Positions 11,910-23,408 of a DNA stretch of 64,000 bases are shown piece after piece. The DNA lies in contig NC_073744.1 of the NCBI RefSeq assembly GCF_029784135.1, positions 70,420,593 through 70,484,592 on the forward strand, in the 5' to 3' direction. The stretch comes from Toxorhynchites rutilus septentrionalis (Eukaryota; Arthropoda; Insecta; Diptera; Culicidae). The notes beneath the pieces are model-generated. The model did not search any database. It was not told the DNA's origin and saw only the letters and a list, made by a program, of their open reading frames with translations. The position numbers and the translations under genes are program-made. Every line of letters starts with the position of its first letter. The first letter of the stretch is position 1.

Positions 11910-12347
11910 TGTTCACTACTTACCTAAAGAATACCTGAAATGAAATTAAAAGAAATATGTAAATACTCACCTACACGATACACTCACCATACACCTAGAA
12001 AATAAGAACACATAATTAATACTTACCAGTTTTTACACACATCACACACTGTGCGAAACCAGAGACAGGCGGTGAAACACGCCTTGTTGACAATACACAA
12101 ACAACACAAAAACACATTGTAAATAGGAAGACAAGAGAAAAAGAGTATACAAATAGAGACGAAAGAAACAAGTTGGATTAACGAACGGACGGTGTTCAAA
12201 AGTTTTAATTTGAAACGAGCGAAAGAAAGTATTCGAGAATTCGGTGCAGGTGTTTCGAGTCAGTCAAGAATAATTCGCGTTCAGTTGAAGTGATTTAGAA
12301 GGTGCCGCAAATAAGAAACAAGTACTGCGGCAATCAGTGCTTGAACA
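11910..12347 (+). repeat. 3' LTR of the BEL element
   Basis: The 438-base terminal repeat starts TGTTCACTACTTACC and ends GTGCTTGAACA, followed by the target duplicate CATAG. It is uninterrupted and serves as the reference for the split 5' LTR. Confidence 0.92.
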
Positions 12348-12477
12348 CATAGTTTTCATGCTGAGATTTCATTTTTGGAGTTTGAAACTCATTGTTAGTC
12401 CTTTATTGCGTTATCCGTGATTTTCGTTATTCGGGTGAGCTAGCCCGACTATTCCGTGGATAACCAGGGTTCTACTG

Positions 12478-13039
12478 TATCTGACTATTTTCTATCTACA
12501 CAATAAGTATCTTTGGGAGCTGGGACCGACACTGATATTGTGCAAACGCTCTTGGTGCTGGCTGAATGGAAAGCGCAGCAAGAACAATCCGGGGCTCAAT
12601 GTGTTAATAACACAACAATGGAAACCTCATATCAATAGTCCCACTGTGTTCATTCCAACTGTGAACATTCGAACAAGGGGAATATTCTCACGCCGAAAAA
12701 AGGCGACATGTGTATTGATAGAATAGAAATACTCTTACGCTTGAAATGACTTCTGTGTAATATACAACAAACTTATCGCTAGATAAAAACGTACACGAAT
12801 AAATACGGCTCTGTAACAGCTGATTTACGAAATAAGCAGATGGCTGATTAATGAAATAAGCAGATGGGATAAAAAAATAATAAAAAATCACAGAGTATTT
12901 ACAAACCCTGAAATATTTTCAACTGAACACTATAGTAAGCATGCATTCAGACTGGATGGTAATAAAGACTAACTTCAGTGTTCCCCTCACAGTGATTCAA
13001 TTCAATCGCAGCGAATGGGAATAAGTTGGTCCTAAAACT
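12478..13039. other. no gene recognised; short tandem repeat
   Basis: AT-rich sequence. At about 12818-12867 a 24-base unit containing GCTGATTTACGAAATAAGCA is repeated once with changes. No protein or RNA gene is seen. Confidence 0.4.
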
Positions 13040-13620
13040 CGCCCAGGATCATTCGTGTTTTATATCGATGGGTTTGAAATTGGTAAATCTACAGAAGCTG
13101 GAATTACTGGATCAGGAATCGACATGACAATTCCAATGATACAGTGTCATATAGTTTTTCAGGCAAAAATACAAGCTATTCTAACATGTACAAATATTTG
13201 TTTTGTTAGAAAATACAGGTGGGCCAATATCTGTATCTTCTCAGACAGTCAATCTGCATTCAAAGCATACACCTGTGAGTCAAAGATAGTTTGGGAATGT
13301 TTTCTATCCTTAAATCAACTAGCTGCTACAAACGAAGTTAATCTATACTGGGTACCTGGTCACTGCCGATCTCTTAGCAAGATAAGGACCTTCAACAAAA
13401 TTCGTCGGGTCTGAACCATTTTGTGTATTATCTACATCATGCATGAAATCAGAGCACAAAACCTGGGAAATATCGATGATTGAAGCCAAATGGAGGGCTC
13501 TATCAACACTAACACAATCCAAATTACTCATTACACCTTGTAACAGCTTGAATAAGGCAGATTTGAGTACATTAACCGAGTTAAGGTGATACCTGCACTG
13601 TCCGAGCAGGTATCACCTTA
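13040..13620 (+). pseudogene. RNase H fragment of a LOA-type non-LTR retrotransposon
   Basis: The + strand encodes FYIDGFEIGKSTEAG, WANICIFSDSQSAFKAY, ESKIVWECF and LYWVPGHC, all motifs of the retroelement RNase H domain. The LINE fragment at 43880-45520 carries the same sequence type (HANICIFSDSQAALKAL, SKIVWEC, LYWIPGHC). Frame breaks and missing segments show it is dead. The last 40 bases correspond to the CPSKYHLKN region of the other copy, but with an inverted duplicate replacing the preceding bases. Confidence 0.75.
13582..13620. repeat. perfect hairpin, 15-bp arms, 9-nt loop
   Basis: TAAGGTGATACCTGC (13582-13596), loop ACTGTCCGA, then GCAGGTATCACCTTA (13606-13620). Comparison with the LINE copy near 44150 shows that the loop and right arm are the original LINE sequence (ACTGTCCGAGTAAATACCAT there). 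The left arm replaces unrelated sequence, so it is a new inverted copy. Confidence 0.85.
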
Positions 13621-15369
13621 AAAAAAAATCGGAAAACTGACAGAGGATAATTTTCGTATCTGTAATTTCGGCATTCTTATGCCTAATGAGATTTGGTTTG
13701 CTGAATCAAAAAGGTAAGCAAATTCGTAAAAGAAGTCATACCCTTGGTGGGGGATATGCAAAGTTCTAGTGCGACGATCACTTATTTCCTGAGTGATGGA
13801 ACGACCTGACAGTGCATACATAGCAAGCTGAAGTGCGCTACAATAGATCAAACTTACGGTCACAGTGGTTAAATGCTCCTACAGAAGGTATACCTACAGT
13901 AGCCTTAGTTGAAAGTGAATCAAGAAACAATTACGGAGGTCACTCGCACCACCTGAGCTTATTGATTCTATCGAAGTATTCCTAGTGTTAGCAGTTTATG
14001 CCGAACATATTCAATCAATTGCACGTCAAACCATCGCCTTCGCATTATCATTTTACAAATTGCATGTAGTTTCCTTCCATCATCATCATTATCGTTAATG
14101 TTTCTTCCTACTGATTAATAAGCGGAAAAATGTGTTCGCATGTCTACCGCAACATTACCAGCGACAATATCTCAATCGACACATTTTGATGTCCGCAGCG
14201 GAAAGCGTGTTTGGCTGTTACTCCCGCACGTTTGGCAAATATAAGCCCAAAATAAACATGGCAATAACAGTGAATGGGGAAAAAAATCAACCGTTCCATA
14301 GAAAGCGTTACGCCCGCTCAAATTGTACATGAATAAACAAAATTTCCATTTCGTCGTAAATGATCCTTTATCATGCCGCGCGAGCCGAGCGGCGCTCCCA
14401 TTCTATTTGCGTGAGAACCCGACACTGTTCAACGCCGGCTGCCGTTGGACGTGCACTGATTCAGTCCTCCGAGGACAACAAAAAAAGCACACACACACAC
14501 ACACTCACAAAACAACAACAACAATCGACTGGTCATCGCCGCCCCGATATCGATATCCTATTGTCATTCCCTGTGCATGTTCGGCACCCGGAGCGCAGCA
14601 CAACATGTTAATTTCGATTGCGTGTCCTACGAGTTGTTCAGCGGTGCCATCGGAGCGAACCCAGAATAAGATCCGCTGTGTTACCATTCCTCGGCAGGAG
14701 GGTACTATACAGGTTCATTACAATGCCGGAAGCGATTCGCCAAAGAAAAACAAGTGTATTTTGGGGGCACATTAGCCGACTTGTTTTTTTGGGATGAATC
14801 CTTGAAAAGGAACTCACCCCGACGATTGTCTGCCAATTTCATGTTCGCTCCCTGCCTGTGGAAAATGTTTGCCGATATGTTTCGGGTGCTGTCTGCTGAT
14901 GATATATGTCACGTAGAGAGCGTCGTGATTGACTGCATGTACGCAGCGTATCTGATGTTTTTGTGGCAGGGAAATGAAAACAGATCATGACAGCCATTTT
15001 GAGTGATTATTTTTTATGTTTACGGGGCTTTGTGTAGAATGCGAAGAAGGATATGTCGGTGCATATCACTAGAAATTGAGGCCATTTTCTAACCGTCGAA
15101 GTTTATTGAAGATATTTTCCAACATTCCATTCCATGAGGTTATGCAGCAGCAAACCAAATTTCGAATTATGTTTCGAGTGAATATATACAGTCAATCGCA
15201 AAATTGAGTATACAACTCGTGCTGGTTCGTTATTTTTAAGTTTATCGGGGTCAAAAAGTAAATAAGTAAATCGTAAAATCGATCCATTTTACGCTCATGT
15301 AGTGATAAGAAAAAAATTAAAATGGTTAGATTTCTACTTCATGTTTAAAATACAAACAAAAAATTCGAA
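13621..15369. other. no gene recognised; microsatellite and Tc1-like end
   Basis: There is a short CA repeat (about 14488-14512). A solitary Tc1-like end, ACAGTCAATCGCAAAATTGA, starts near 15189 and resembles the end of the Tc1 remnant at 24440. Several open frames overlap across 14320-14990 on both strands, but none has protein-family features and their composition is that of non-coding sequence. Confidence 0.4.
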
Positions 15370-15500
15370 GGGTTGTATCCGAGACACGACCGCTTAGGAC
15401 GTAGGACTACGCAATCATTTTGTTTTGAAATTTGTTGGTTTATTATTTCGAATATTATTTGCGAATACGTCAAAATTTCATAAATAACTATTTAGTAAAA

Positions 15501-16245
15501 CATTCTTCGCCGATTGCCCGAAGTAACCAGACGAAGGAAAGTCGCGTCCAAGTTCCGTTATCGGTTACCGCGTGATTGTTCTTTTGCCGCTGAGTTCATT
15601 TCGCTATCTGGATAGTGAGTGAAGTGCCCTGCCTGCAAGTGGATAGAGGCTTTCATCCTCGGAAAGCCAAGCATTGGTTTTTGTTTTGTCGCTGCTTCGC
15701 CGATATTGGAGATTTCGCCGAGTTATCGTGCCAACAGTGACAGTGCGGGTAAGCTTTCACCGACGACTGTGTGTAGTGGTGTCGTAGGAACATTCCCACC
15801 AAGACGGGTCTATGGTACTAGGTGAGGCCGTTTCGTCACTAAGTTGGTTAGGGGAGCGGTATATGAAAACAGCACGGAAGAAAGTAGAAGGGGAATTATT
15901 TGCTTGTAGCGTGAAAGAGACAGACTGATCACGAGCGACCTTCGGCAATAGCGTATTGTGTTCTGTTTAAAAACAAAACACAGTAGACTTCCAAGATGGC
16001 TGAAGAGTGGTTTTAGCAAGTTGGCCCACCTTAGTATATACTTCTAGGCGCCTTGATTCCCACCACCAACGAGCTTTCAGCACGCTCCCGTTCATCTGCA
16101 CTGGAGTGCGTTCATAGGTGAATAACATTAAATATACTGAGAGAAAATATTTAATAATTATAAGTTTTTTTTATGTTTTTGTGAATTATTTTATTGTGAA
16201 ATATTGTTTTAAAAAAATACTTAGAATATAAGTGCAAATTTTAAA
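15501..16245 (+). promoter_or_regulatory. 5' UTR / internal promoter region of the I-type LINE
   Basis: About 745 bases lie between the insertion point and the ORF1 ATG at 16246. The first half is relatively GC-rich (CGCCGATTGCCCGAAG, TCGCGTCCAAG) and the last 100 bases are AT-rich. LINEs of this group start transcription from an internal promoter at the 5' end. I see no TATA at the boundary, and no specific promoter element can be proven. Confidence 0.45.
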
Positions 16246-16323
16246 ATGGCAGAGAGTGGGGGACCTTCGGATATGGAGGTCTCTGACTCTAGTTCCCTCC
16301 TAACTGACAAAAAAAAATTATAG
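16246..16323 (+). pseudogene. ORF1 N-terminus of the I-type LINE
   Basis: ATG at 16246 in the context AAAATGG opens a frame reading MAESGGPSDMEVSDSSSLLT followed by lysines, then runs into the inserted B2 element and a stop. It continues on the far side of the insertion at about 18311 (KSLKRVPNTEV). An apparent start at 18277 lies within the inserted element, so it is not the true start of this protein. Confidence 0.7.
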
Positions 16324-16325
16324 GA

Positions 16326-18310
16326 GGTTGTGTCCAAGATACGACCGCATTGTTGACGTAGAACTACGCTGTTATATTATAAAAGTCGCTTGTTTAAACC
16401 TTCGGATATTATTGTATAATGCTGTGAAATTTTAGAAACAACTGCTGCTTAGTAGAACAATCTCTGAAATGTTTTTTTCATTGTAGAATCAGTTGACGAT
16501 AATTGACTGATGATTCATTCTTGCCTTCGCGGAACAATACACTAGCTGATCGTATGTCGCAAATTATTTCATGTTAATGCATTGAAAATTTACCTCGAAC
16601 GCTATTCCGGTGGCCTTTTTCGCAATTGACATAGACTCGGTTACAGTCGATTATATCAATATATCTTTGGTACCGTATGGAAACAAAAACAATGACAACA
16701 CTTGCAAGTATCAAATATCATGCTACATGTTATTCAGTATTGCCTCAGTGGAATTGCACCTCCAGGCATCGTTCGTACAACGTAAACCAAGTGCCAAACA
16801 AGCATTCGCCATAGCATGCATACAGAGCCATACATTGGTGGCTTGAAACTACTGGGAATATAAACACTTCTCATCATTTTGCGCTATTCTCAAAAGAAAC
16901 ACTTCTGTTCATATTACTGGAATCGAAAAAGGTTGCATTACTTTCTCATACTCGAGATAAGCGCAGTTGTCACCCTTAGTGGAGGAAGTTTTGCTACTGG
17001 CAAGCTAAACCTAATCACATATAAAATTCCAGAACGACATTCACTTTCTTGGTGATTAAACAAGCGAAATAAACTCTTTTTTTAATATCAACAACCTCGA
17101 AAACAGTAGCATTGCTTCATTATGATCAAGACTAGTGCAAATGCAATCATAGTTGAAGTTGCGACTGGCACGCGAACCCAAATAACTTATAACATTCCAG
17201 TACGACATTCAAGATGCTTGGTATTCCCCAAATTATTTTTTTGGCGCACAACCAGGCGTTAAGGTTGTGCGCCAAAAAATTATTTGCTTCGTCATAACGT
17301 CAGTTTAATACATTCATGCAATGTCAAAAGCACCAACGAAGCCCTTATGTTGACGGAAAACAAACAATGTTCACTGCTTGGAAAAAGACTGAATTATAAC
17401 ACACAGCTCGTTCTCTGCTGTAACAACCATCGATGCGAATTCACTGATGAGTTTGTCAAGAGCAACCGCGTTCACCACCAGCGGGGGGAGCTGGTTGCTG
17501 CCTGGGTAACGGCGTTTACATTTTCGACCGACGCGCCGAAGTCGCCTACTTCGCTGTTGTTCGATGCGAAGGCTCGGTTCAGTGCGAGCGCTTTTCACTG
17601 CACCACCATCACGTGCATCATTAGATGACGCTTGCCTCGAAATGTTATTGCCCCCGGCAATGCGTTCGTTTTTTGCAGGGCTCGACCCAGCCTTCCTCTT
17701 CTTCTTGATCATCCCACACTATGCGAAGCGTCCAATTTCTTACGCGGAAAGAAAAACACGATACGGCTAACGCGAAAAATGAACTGGAAAAACCACACGA
17801 CGATATCCAAGTTGAATTACCACTGGTGGGGTCCAATCTTAGATCGAAGCGCAGCGAAAGCAAAGTGAACTGGATTGCTCAACAGTTCGATGCCGCATGA
17901 AAGTTTGCCTCAGCGAGATCCACTGTTTATACTCTAGGCAAGTATTCCCCTTCATTCTTCTTCTTTTCCTTTGTTCACGGTGACTTTATATCCCACGATT
18001 TCCCCTTCGTTGCTCGTCGATAAGTTGCTCGTTATTAACAGCTCTGTTCGGGAAAGTATACAAATGGACTGAACAAATGTATGGGAAAATAGAAACGCTT
18101 AAAGTTTTCATGAATTTTAACCATTTACAAACCAAGTGATTCTAATGTATAGCATATTAAACAAATCTTAGGGGAATTTCCGATTCGTTTAGTATGTAAA
18201 TCACCAAAATCCGTTCGCGGCAAAAATAGTTATTAACTTTAACTTTATTTCATAAAAACGTGACCTGTTTTCTGATTTGGCACCCTTAATGAAAGACGTA
18301 GTTCTACGTC
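16326..18310 (+). mobile_element. B-family element copy B2, inserted in LINE ORF1
   Basis: The left end is GGTTGTGTCCAAGATACGAC, then GACGTAGAACTACGCT at 16355. The right end is the perfect palindrome GACGTAGTTCTACGTC (18295-18310). The last 150 bases match the end of B1 at 24270-24430 closely. ORF1 of the LINE resumes right after the right end. The middle is partly matched in reverse by B3 (43020-43545). It holds an extra block of about 165 bases (17122-17285) that ends in a hairpin. It encodes no transposase. Confidence 0.65.
17237..17279. repeat. perfect hairpin, 17-bp arms, 9-nt loop
   Basis: TTTTTTGGCGCACAACC (17237-17253), loop AGGCGTTAA, then GGTTGTGCGCCAAAAAA (17263-17279). The complementarity extends a further few bases with a one-base bulge. 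The reverse-oriented sister copy B3 lacks this block altogether. Confidence 0.85.
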
Positions 18311-19802
18311 AAAAGTCACTCAAACGTGTTCCAAATACGGAAGTTACTTCTTCTGGGGACGAGTCAGCTAACCCTACCAAGCCTCCCTCCAAAAAACTAG
18401 CAAATCTCCCATCTGCCCTTAACGATCCCACTCTACCTTCAACCTCGTCTTCTCCCTCTGTTCTTTCCGCTCCTTCTCAACCTTCGCCTTCCCACTCTAC
18501 TGTCCCCGATCCCTCTCAATCCCCGTCCTCGCCTTCCCTTCCTGTTATTCCCACTCCCCGTGTTAAGGTCTATCCAGAAGATGCGCCCGGAACTGGTCCC
18601 TGGGTTGTTTTCTTCAGGCCTAAGCCAAATGGAAAGGCGATGAGAGTCATGCAGATCGCGAAAGATCTGGCAAGGTATACCTCCGTTTCGGAAATTTCGA
18701 AGGTTAGACCAAACAATTTGCGAGTTGTCGTGACTGACCGGAAAGACGCAAACAAGATTGTTGTCGATCAGCATTTTACAATTGAGTATCGGGTTTACAT
18801 TCCTTCTCACATAGTCGAAATTGAGGGTGTGATAACCGAAATGGGCTTGACGTGCGAATACATTACGAATGAAGGTACTGGCCGTTTTAAAAAACTGTCC
18901 TCGACGACAGTTAAGATCTTGGGTTGCCGCCAGCTCTTAACAGTCTCCCATGAAGGGAATGAATCTAAATTTACGCCGTCCAACTCGTTTCGAGTCTCCT
19001 TCGCTGGTTCAGCTCTCCCTGACTAGCCGTGCGACTTTTTATTCTAAAGCCAATGACTTGTCTAAAGTCAGTTGGTCACACGGCTGCTTATTGTGCCAAT
19101 AAAGAACGATGTGCCACTTGCGGAGAACAACATGAGGGGAAATCCTGCAGTGCGACTGAGCATAAGTGTCCATATTGCGGGGGATCTCCACACGTGCTCT
19201 CAGCTTGTGAAACATACAAGACTCGCTGGGAGAAACAGAAGCGCTCTTTGAGGGAACGCTCTAAACGCACTTTCGCAGAAATTTTGAAGGGCGCTTCTCC
19301 ACTGGCTCAAGAACAACAACCAATCAATACACACAATGTCTTCGCTACGTTGCCAGTTGACGAAATGGAAGCGGATACAGCTAACGGGGGCACGCCGTTT
19401 ATTTCTCAAGGGAATCCCCGGCGCAAAAATGTGACCACTCCCAAAGTTCAAGGACAAGTCCCTCCGGTTATACCCCCTGTTAGCATGCCTAAAAAAACGA
19501 GTGCAGCGGACAAGCAAAATCAGGTTCCTCCTGGCTTCCGTGGGAATGATTCACCTTCGAACGACCCAGCACTCGAGGGAACATCAAAAACCCCAAATGT
19601 CCCTGTTTTTCCGTCAAGTTCAACTTCCCAATCGGGATTTATAAAGTTATCTGACCTTGTGGATCAAATCTTCACGTGTTTTAATGTTTCCGACTCCATC
19701 AGAACCATTGTCACCGCAATGCTTCCAGTATTAAAGACAATTTTGCAGCAATTGATGCAAACATGGCCCCTCCTTGCAGTGATTATCTCTCTTGATGTCT
19801 AA
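18311..19802 (+). pseudogene. ORF1 of the I-type LINE, main part (frameshifted)
   Basis: The first part (to the TAG at 19024-19026) is a Ser/Pro-rich linker, then an RRM/PRE-like region with GPWVVFFRPKPNGKAMRV and SKVRPNNLRVVVTDR. The second part (19029-19802), in another frame, has zinc knuckles CATCGEQHEGKSC and CPYCGGSPHVLSAC. The preceding knuckle (CLKSVGHTAAYC) has lost a cysteine at the frameshift. ORF1 proteins of this type bind RNA in the retrotransposition particle. The C-terminus overlaps the start of ORF2 by a few bases. Confidence 0.75.
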
Positions 19803-20700
19803 TTTAAATAGAGAGGTCGGAGATATCACTGTTTTACAGTGGAATTGTCGTAGTCTTATGCCTAAATTGGATACATTCAAATTTTTAATTCATAACTTCA
19901 ATTGTGATGTTTTTGCTCTATCCGAAACCTGGCTCTCTTCTCAAAATGATCTCTCTTTCCACGATTTTAATATAATACGCTTGGACCGCGATGACAGATA
20001 CGGAGGGGTACTATTGGGGATCAATAAGTGTCACTCATTTTTTAGAATTGACCTTCCACCTATTGGAGGGATCGAAGCTGTTGCTTGTCATGCAAACATC
20101 AGAGGCAAAGACCTCTGTATAGTCAGCTTGTATTGGCCTCCGAGAGCTGCGGTTAGCCGCAAGCAACTTGTTGACATGTGCTCACTCCTTCCTGAGCCAC
20201 GATTATTCTTGGGAGACTTCAACTCTCACGGAACTGCCTGGGGGGAACCGTACGACGATAATCGTTCGTCGTTGATATATGACCTTTGTAACAGCTTCAA
20301 TATGACCGTTTTGAACACTGGGGAAACAACACGTGTACCTAAACCTCCTGCTAACCCAAGTGCTCTTGACCTCTCGCTTTGCTCGAATTCACTATCGTTA
20401 GATTGCAAGTGGAATGTAATCCAGGATCCCAACGGTAGTGACCATTTGCCAATCAAAATTTCTATCACCAATGGGTTGAATTCTTCTGAATCAATAAACA
20501 TGGCATACGACCTCACAAGACACATTGACTGGAAAAAATATGCGGACGCGATTGCTCTAGCCATCAATTCCAGAGATGGTTTGCCTCCATTGGAGGAGTA
20601 TAACTTCATTTCTCGTTTGATCTATGACAGCGTGGTTCGCGCTCAAACGAAACCCATCCCAGGTTCCACTATTCGTCGAAGGCCTCCCAATCCATGGTGA
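19792..20700 (+). pseudogene. ORF2 endonuclease domain of the I-type LINE
   Basis: This is an apurinic/apyrimidinic-type endonuclease that nicks target DNA. Visible motifs are LQWNCRSL (Asn), ALSETWL (Glu), CIVSLYWPP, LFLGDFNSHGTAWG (Asp/Asn) and GSDHLPI (Ser-Asp-His). All key residues are present in order. The frame ends at 20698-20700, and RT sequence continues in another frame from about 20694, so there is a frameshift. Confidence 0.85.
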
Positions 20701-21893
20701 GCCAGTGTTCCAAGCTTTATGGAGATAAATCGAATGCATTTAAAGCTTTTCGGAAACGTGGAACCATTGAGAATTTTCAAACGTATTTGGACCTTGAAAA
20801 TCAATTTAAAAACTTGATCAAAGGGAAAAAACGTGCTTATTGGCGAAATTTCGTGGGAGGTTTGTCACGAGAAACGTCAATGAAAAAATTATGGAAAGTG
20901 GCTCGAAACATGAGAAATCGCTCTTCATCCAATGAAAGCGAGGAATATTCACATCGATGGATTTTTAATTTTGCACGAAAGGTTTGTCCCGATTCCGCTC
21001 CAGTGTAAAGAATTATTCGAGATATACCACAAGATAGGTGCGATCTTGATTCCGAGTTTTCGATGGTAGAATTCTCTCTTGCTCTCCTTTCTTGTAACAA
21101 TTCTGCTCCGGGATCGGATAGAATTAAGTTCAACTTGCTGAAAGATCTCCCTGATGTGGCGAAACATCGCTTGTTGAACTTAATCAATCGGTTTCTGGAG
21201 CATAATATTGTTCCAGATGATTGGAGACAAGTACGAGTTATAGCTATTCAAAAACCCGGAAAACCCGCGTCCGACTTCAATTCGTACCGCCCAATAGCAA
21301 TGCTGTCTTGTATACGGAAATTGTTGGAGAAAATGATCTTGTTTCGCCTTGATCGATGGGTTGAAACGAATGGCCTACTCTCAGATACACAATATGGGTT
21401 CCGCAGGGGCAAGGGGACGAATGATTGTCTTGCGTTGCTTTCTTCAGAAATTCAAATGGCTTACGCCGAAAAAAAACAAATGGCTTCAGTATTCTTGGAC
21501 ATAAAGGGGGCCTTCGATTCTGTTTCAATAGAGGTTTTGTCGGACAAATTACACTCTCCGGGTCTGCCGCCTCTATTGAATAATATGTTCTATAACTTGC
21601 TTTGTGAGAAACATTTGAACTTTTCTCACGGAGATTCGGCAGTAAGTCGGGTCTCTTACATGGGACTCCCCCAGGGCTCATGTTTAAGCCCCCTTTTGTA
21701 CAACTTCTACGTAAGCGACATTGACAATTGCCTTACACAAAATTGCAGCCTAAGACAACTTGCAGATGATGGAGTGGTGTTTGTCGTAGGATCAAACGAA
21801 TCCGACCTGCAAGAACCCTTACAAGATACTTTGAACAATTTTTCAACCTGGGCCATTGGGCTAGGGAGCGAATTCTCCACGGAGAAAACATAG
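20694..21893 (+). pseudogene. ORF2 reverse transcriptase domain of the I-type LINE
   Basis: Motifs in order are FNSYRPIAMLSCIRKLLEKM, TQYGFRRGKGTNDCLALLSS, SVFLDIKGAFDSVS (first catalytic Asp), GLPQGSCLSPLLYNFYVSDI, and RQLADDGVVF where the usual Tyr-Ala-Asp-Asp has Leu in place of Tyr. In-frame stops occur at 21006-21008 and 21891-21893. The enzyme would copy the element RNA at the nicked target. Confidence 0.85.
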
Positions 21894-23408
21894 ATGGTGG
21901 TTTTTTCTAGGAAGCATAAACCAGTAAAACCAAAGCTTCAACTTTTGGGTAAACCGATCACTCATGCTAGGTCATTCAAGTATCTTGGAGTCTGGTTCGA
22001 CTCCAAATGTACTTGGGGGGCCCATATTAGGTATCTGAGTAAAAAATGTCAGAGAATGACAGAGAATAAACTTTCTCCGTACAATTACCGGCACCTGGTG
22101 GGGAGCCCATCCCGAAGATCTTATTATGTTGTATCGAACAACTATTCTCTCAGTGATGGAGTATGGCAGTTTCTGTTTTCAATCAGCTGCCAAATACACC
22201 TCATTAAACTCGAGCGAATTCAGTATCTTTGTCTCCGTATTGCGTTGGGATGTATGCCCTCAACGCATACCATGAGTCTCGAGGTTTTGGCAGGCTTACT
22301 CCCACTAAAAGATCGCTTCAATTTATTATCTCTTCGGTTCCTCATCCGGTGTAAGGTTATGAACCCATTGGTGATCGGAAATTTTGAACAGCTGATCGAG
22401 CTAAATTTTCAATCTGGGTTCATGAGTCCATATCATGAATTCATCTCCATGCAGGTTGATCCTTCTTCGTACATTCTCAACCGTGTTTGTTTTCCTGACT
22501 ACATCAATTCCTCTGTGCATTTTGATCTGTCCATGAAGCATGGAACATCAGATTATCTTCGATCGAGGATCGTCCCAACGATCTTCGATGCAAAGTATGG
22601 GGATATCAATTGTGATAATATGTACTTTACTGATGGGTCCTCTATGAATGAGTCCACAGGATTTGGAGTGTTCAACGAATTTTTTAGCACCTCCCACAGT
22701 CTTCAGAATCCTTGCTCAGTGTATATTGCTGAATTGGCAGCGATACACTGGGCGCTGGACAGCGTCGCCTCACGACCTGTTGAACACTATTACATTGTAA
22801 CGGATAGTCTTAGCTCTGTCGAAGCTATCCGTTCAGTGAGGCCGGAAAAGCACTCGCCGTATTTCCTTGAGAGAATACGAGAAATTTTGAGTGCTTTAAC
22901 CAGACGCTGTTATGTCATTACCTTTGTCTGGGTCCCTTCACATTGCTCAATTCCGGGTAATGAGAGGGCTGACTTATTAGCAAAGGTAGGTGCAATTGAA
23001 GGCGATATTTATCAGCGTCAAATCGCCTTCAATGAATTTTATTCTTTAGTCCGCAAAAATACCATAGTTAACTGGCAACGCAAATGGAACGAAGATGAAT
23101 TGGGCCGGTGGCTCCACTCGATTATTCCTAAGGTTAGCCTCAAACCATGGTTCAAAAGTCTGGACTTGAGTCGGGACTTTATTCGCACCTTCTCTCGACT
23201 CATGTCCAATCACTGTTCGTTAGATGCGCTACTCTTTCGTATTAATCTTGCCGACAACAATCTTTGTGTTTGTGGCCAAGGTTACCACGACATCGAGCAC
23301 GTTGTTTGGTCGTGCGAGCTGTATCTTGTCGCCAGATCGAATTTAGTAGGCCCGAGGAAGACAGCCCATGGTGCCGGTGAGAGACGTGTTGGCTTGGTTA
23401 GACCTTGA
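21894..23408 (+). pseudogene. ORF2 RT thumb and RNase H domain of the I-type LINE
   Basis: RT thumb motif FKYLGVWFDSKCTWGAHIRY is followed by a typical linker (LKDRFNLLSLRFLIRCKV) and RNase H. The RNase H shows MYFTDGSSMN (Asp), YIAELAAIHWAL (Glu), IVTDSLSSVEAI (Asp) and WVPSHCSIPGNERADLLAK (His, Asp), so its active-site residues are intact. A terminal cysteine-histidine motif (CVCGQGYHDIEHVVWSC) follows. It reads continuously with the RT frame across the stop at 21891. Confidence 0.85.

Larger units (their letters stand above)
3815..12347 (+). mobile_element. BEL/Pao LTR retrotransposon, defective
   Basis: Two LTRs start TGTTCACTACTTACC and end GTGCTTGAACA. The 5-bp target duplication CATAG sits at 3810-3814 and 12348-12352, so the integration is well delimited. 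Gag, protease, RNase H and integrase are recognisable in BEL order. The central reverse transcriptase is missing at about 8950, and there are frameshifts and a stop, so the copy cannot move on its own. The 5' LTR is split by a later DNA element (3893-5803). The 3' LTR is uninterrupted and shows what the empty site looked like. Confidence 0.92.
3598..12477. mobile_element. pogo/Tigger-type MITE, split by the BEL element
   Basis: The left end reads ctggTGGAACCCCAATTATCCGCG (3598 onward, shown to its end). The right end, read in reverse complement from 12477, starts CAGTAGAACCCTGGTTATCC. Repeats of the form CAGTAGAACCC-GATTATCCG are typical of pogo-type DNA transposons with TA targets, and a TA follows 12477. 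Removing the BEL insertion (3815-12347) and its 5-bp duplication leaves an element of about 340 bases, too short for a transposase, so it was non-autonomous. Family assignment is by TIR wording only. Confidence 0.55.

Noticed and set aside
14323..14990. Long overlapping frames possibly encoding a small protein
   Set aside because: Several frames on both strands are open at once across a CA repeat. There are no domains, signal peptide or splice sites.
18277..18310. Apparent ATG start of LINE ORF1
   Set aside because: These bases belong to the inserted B2 element. The real ORF1 start is the ATG at 16246 on the other side of the insertion.
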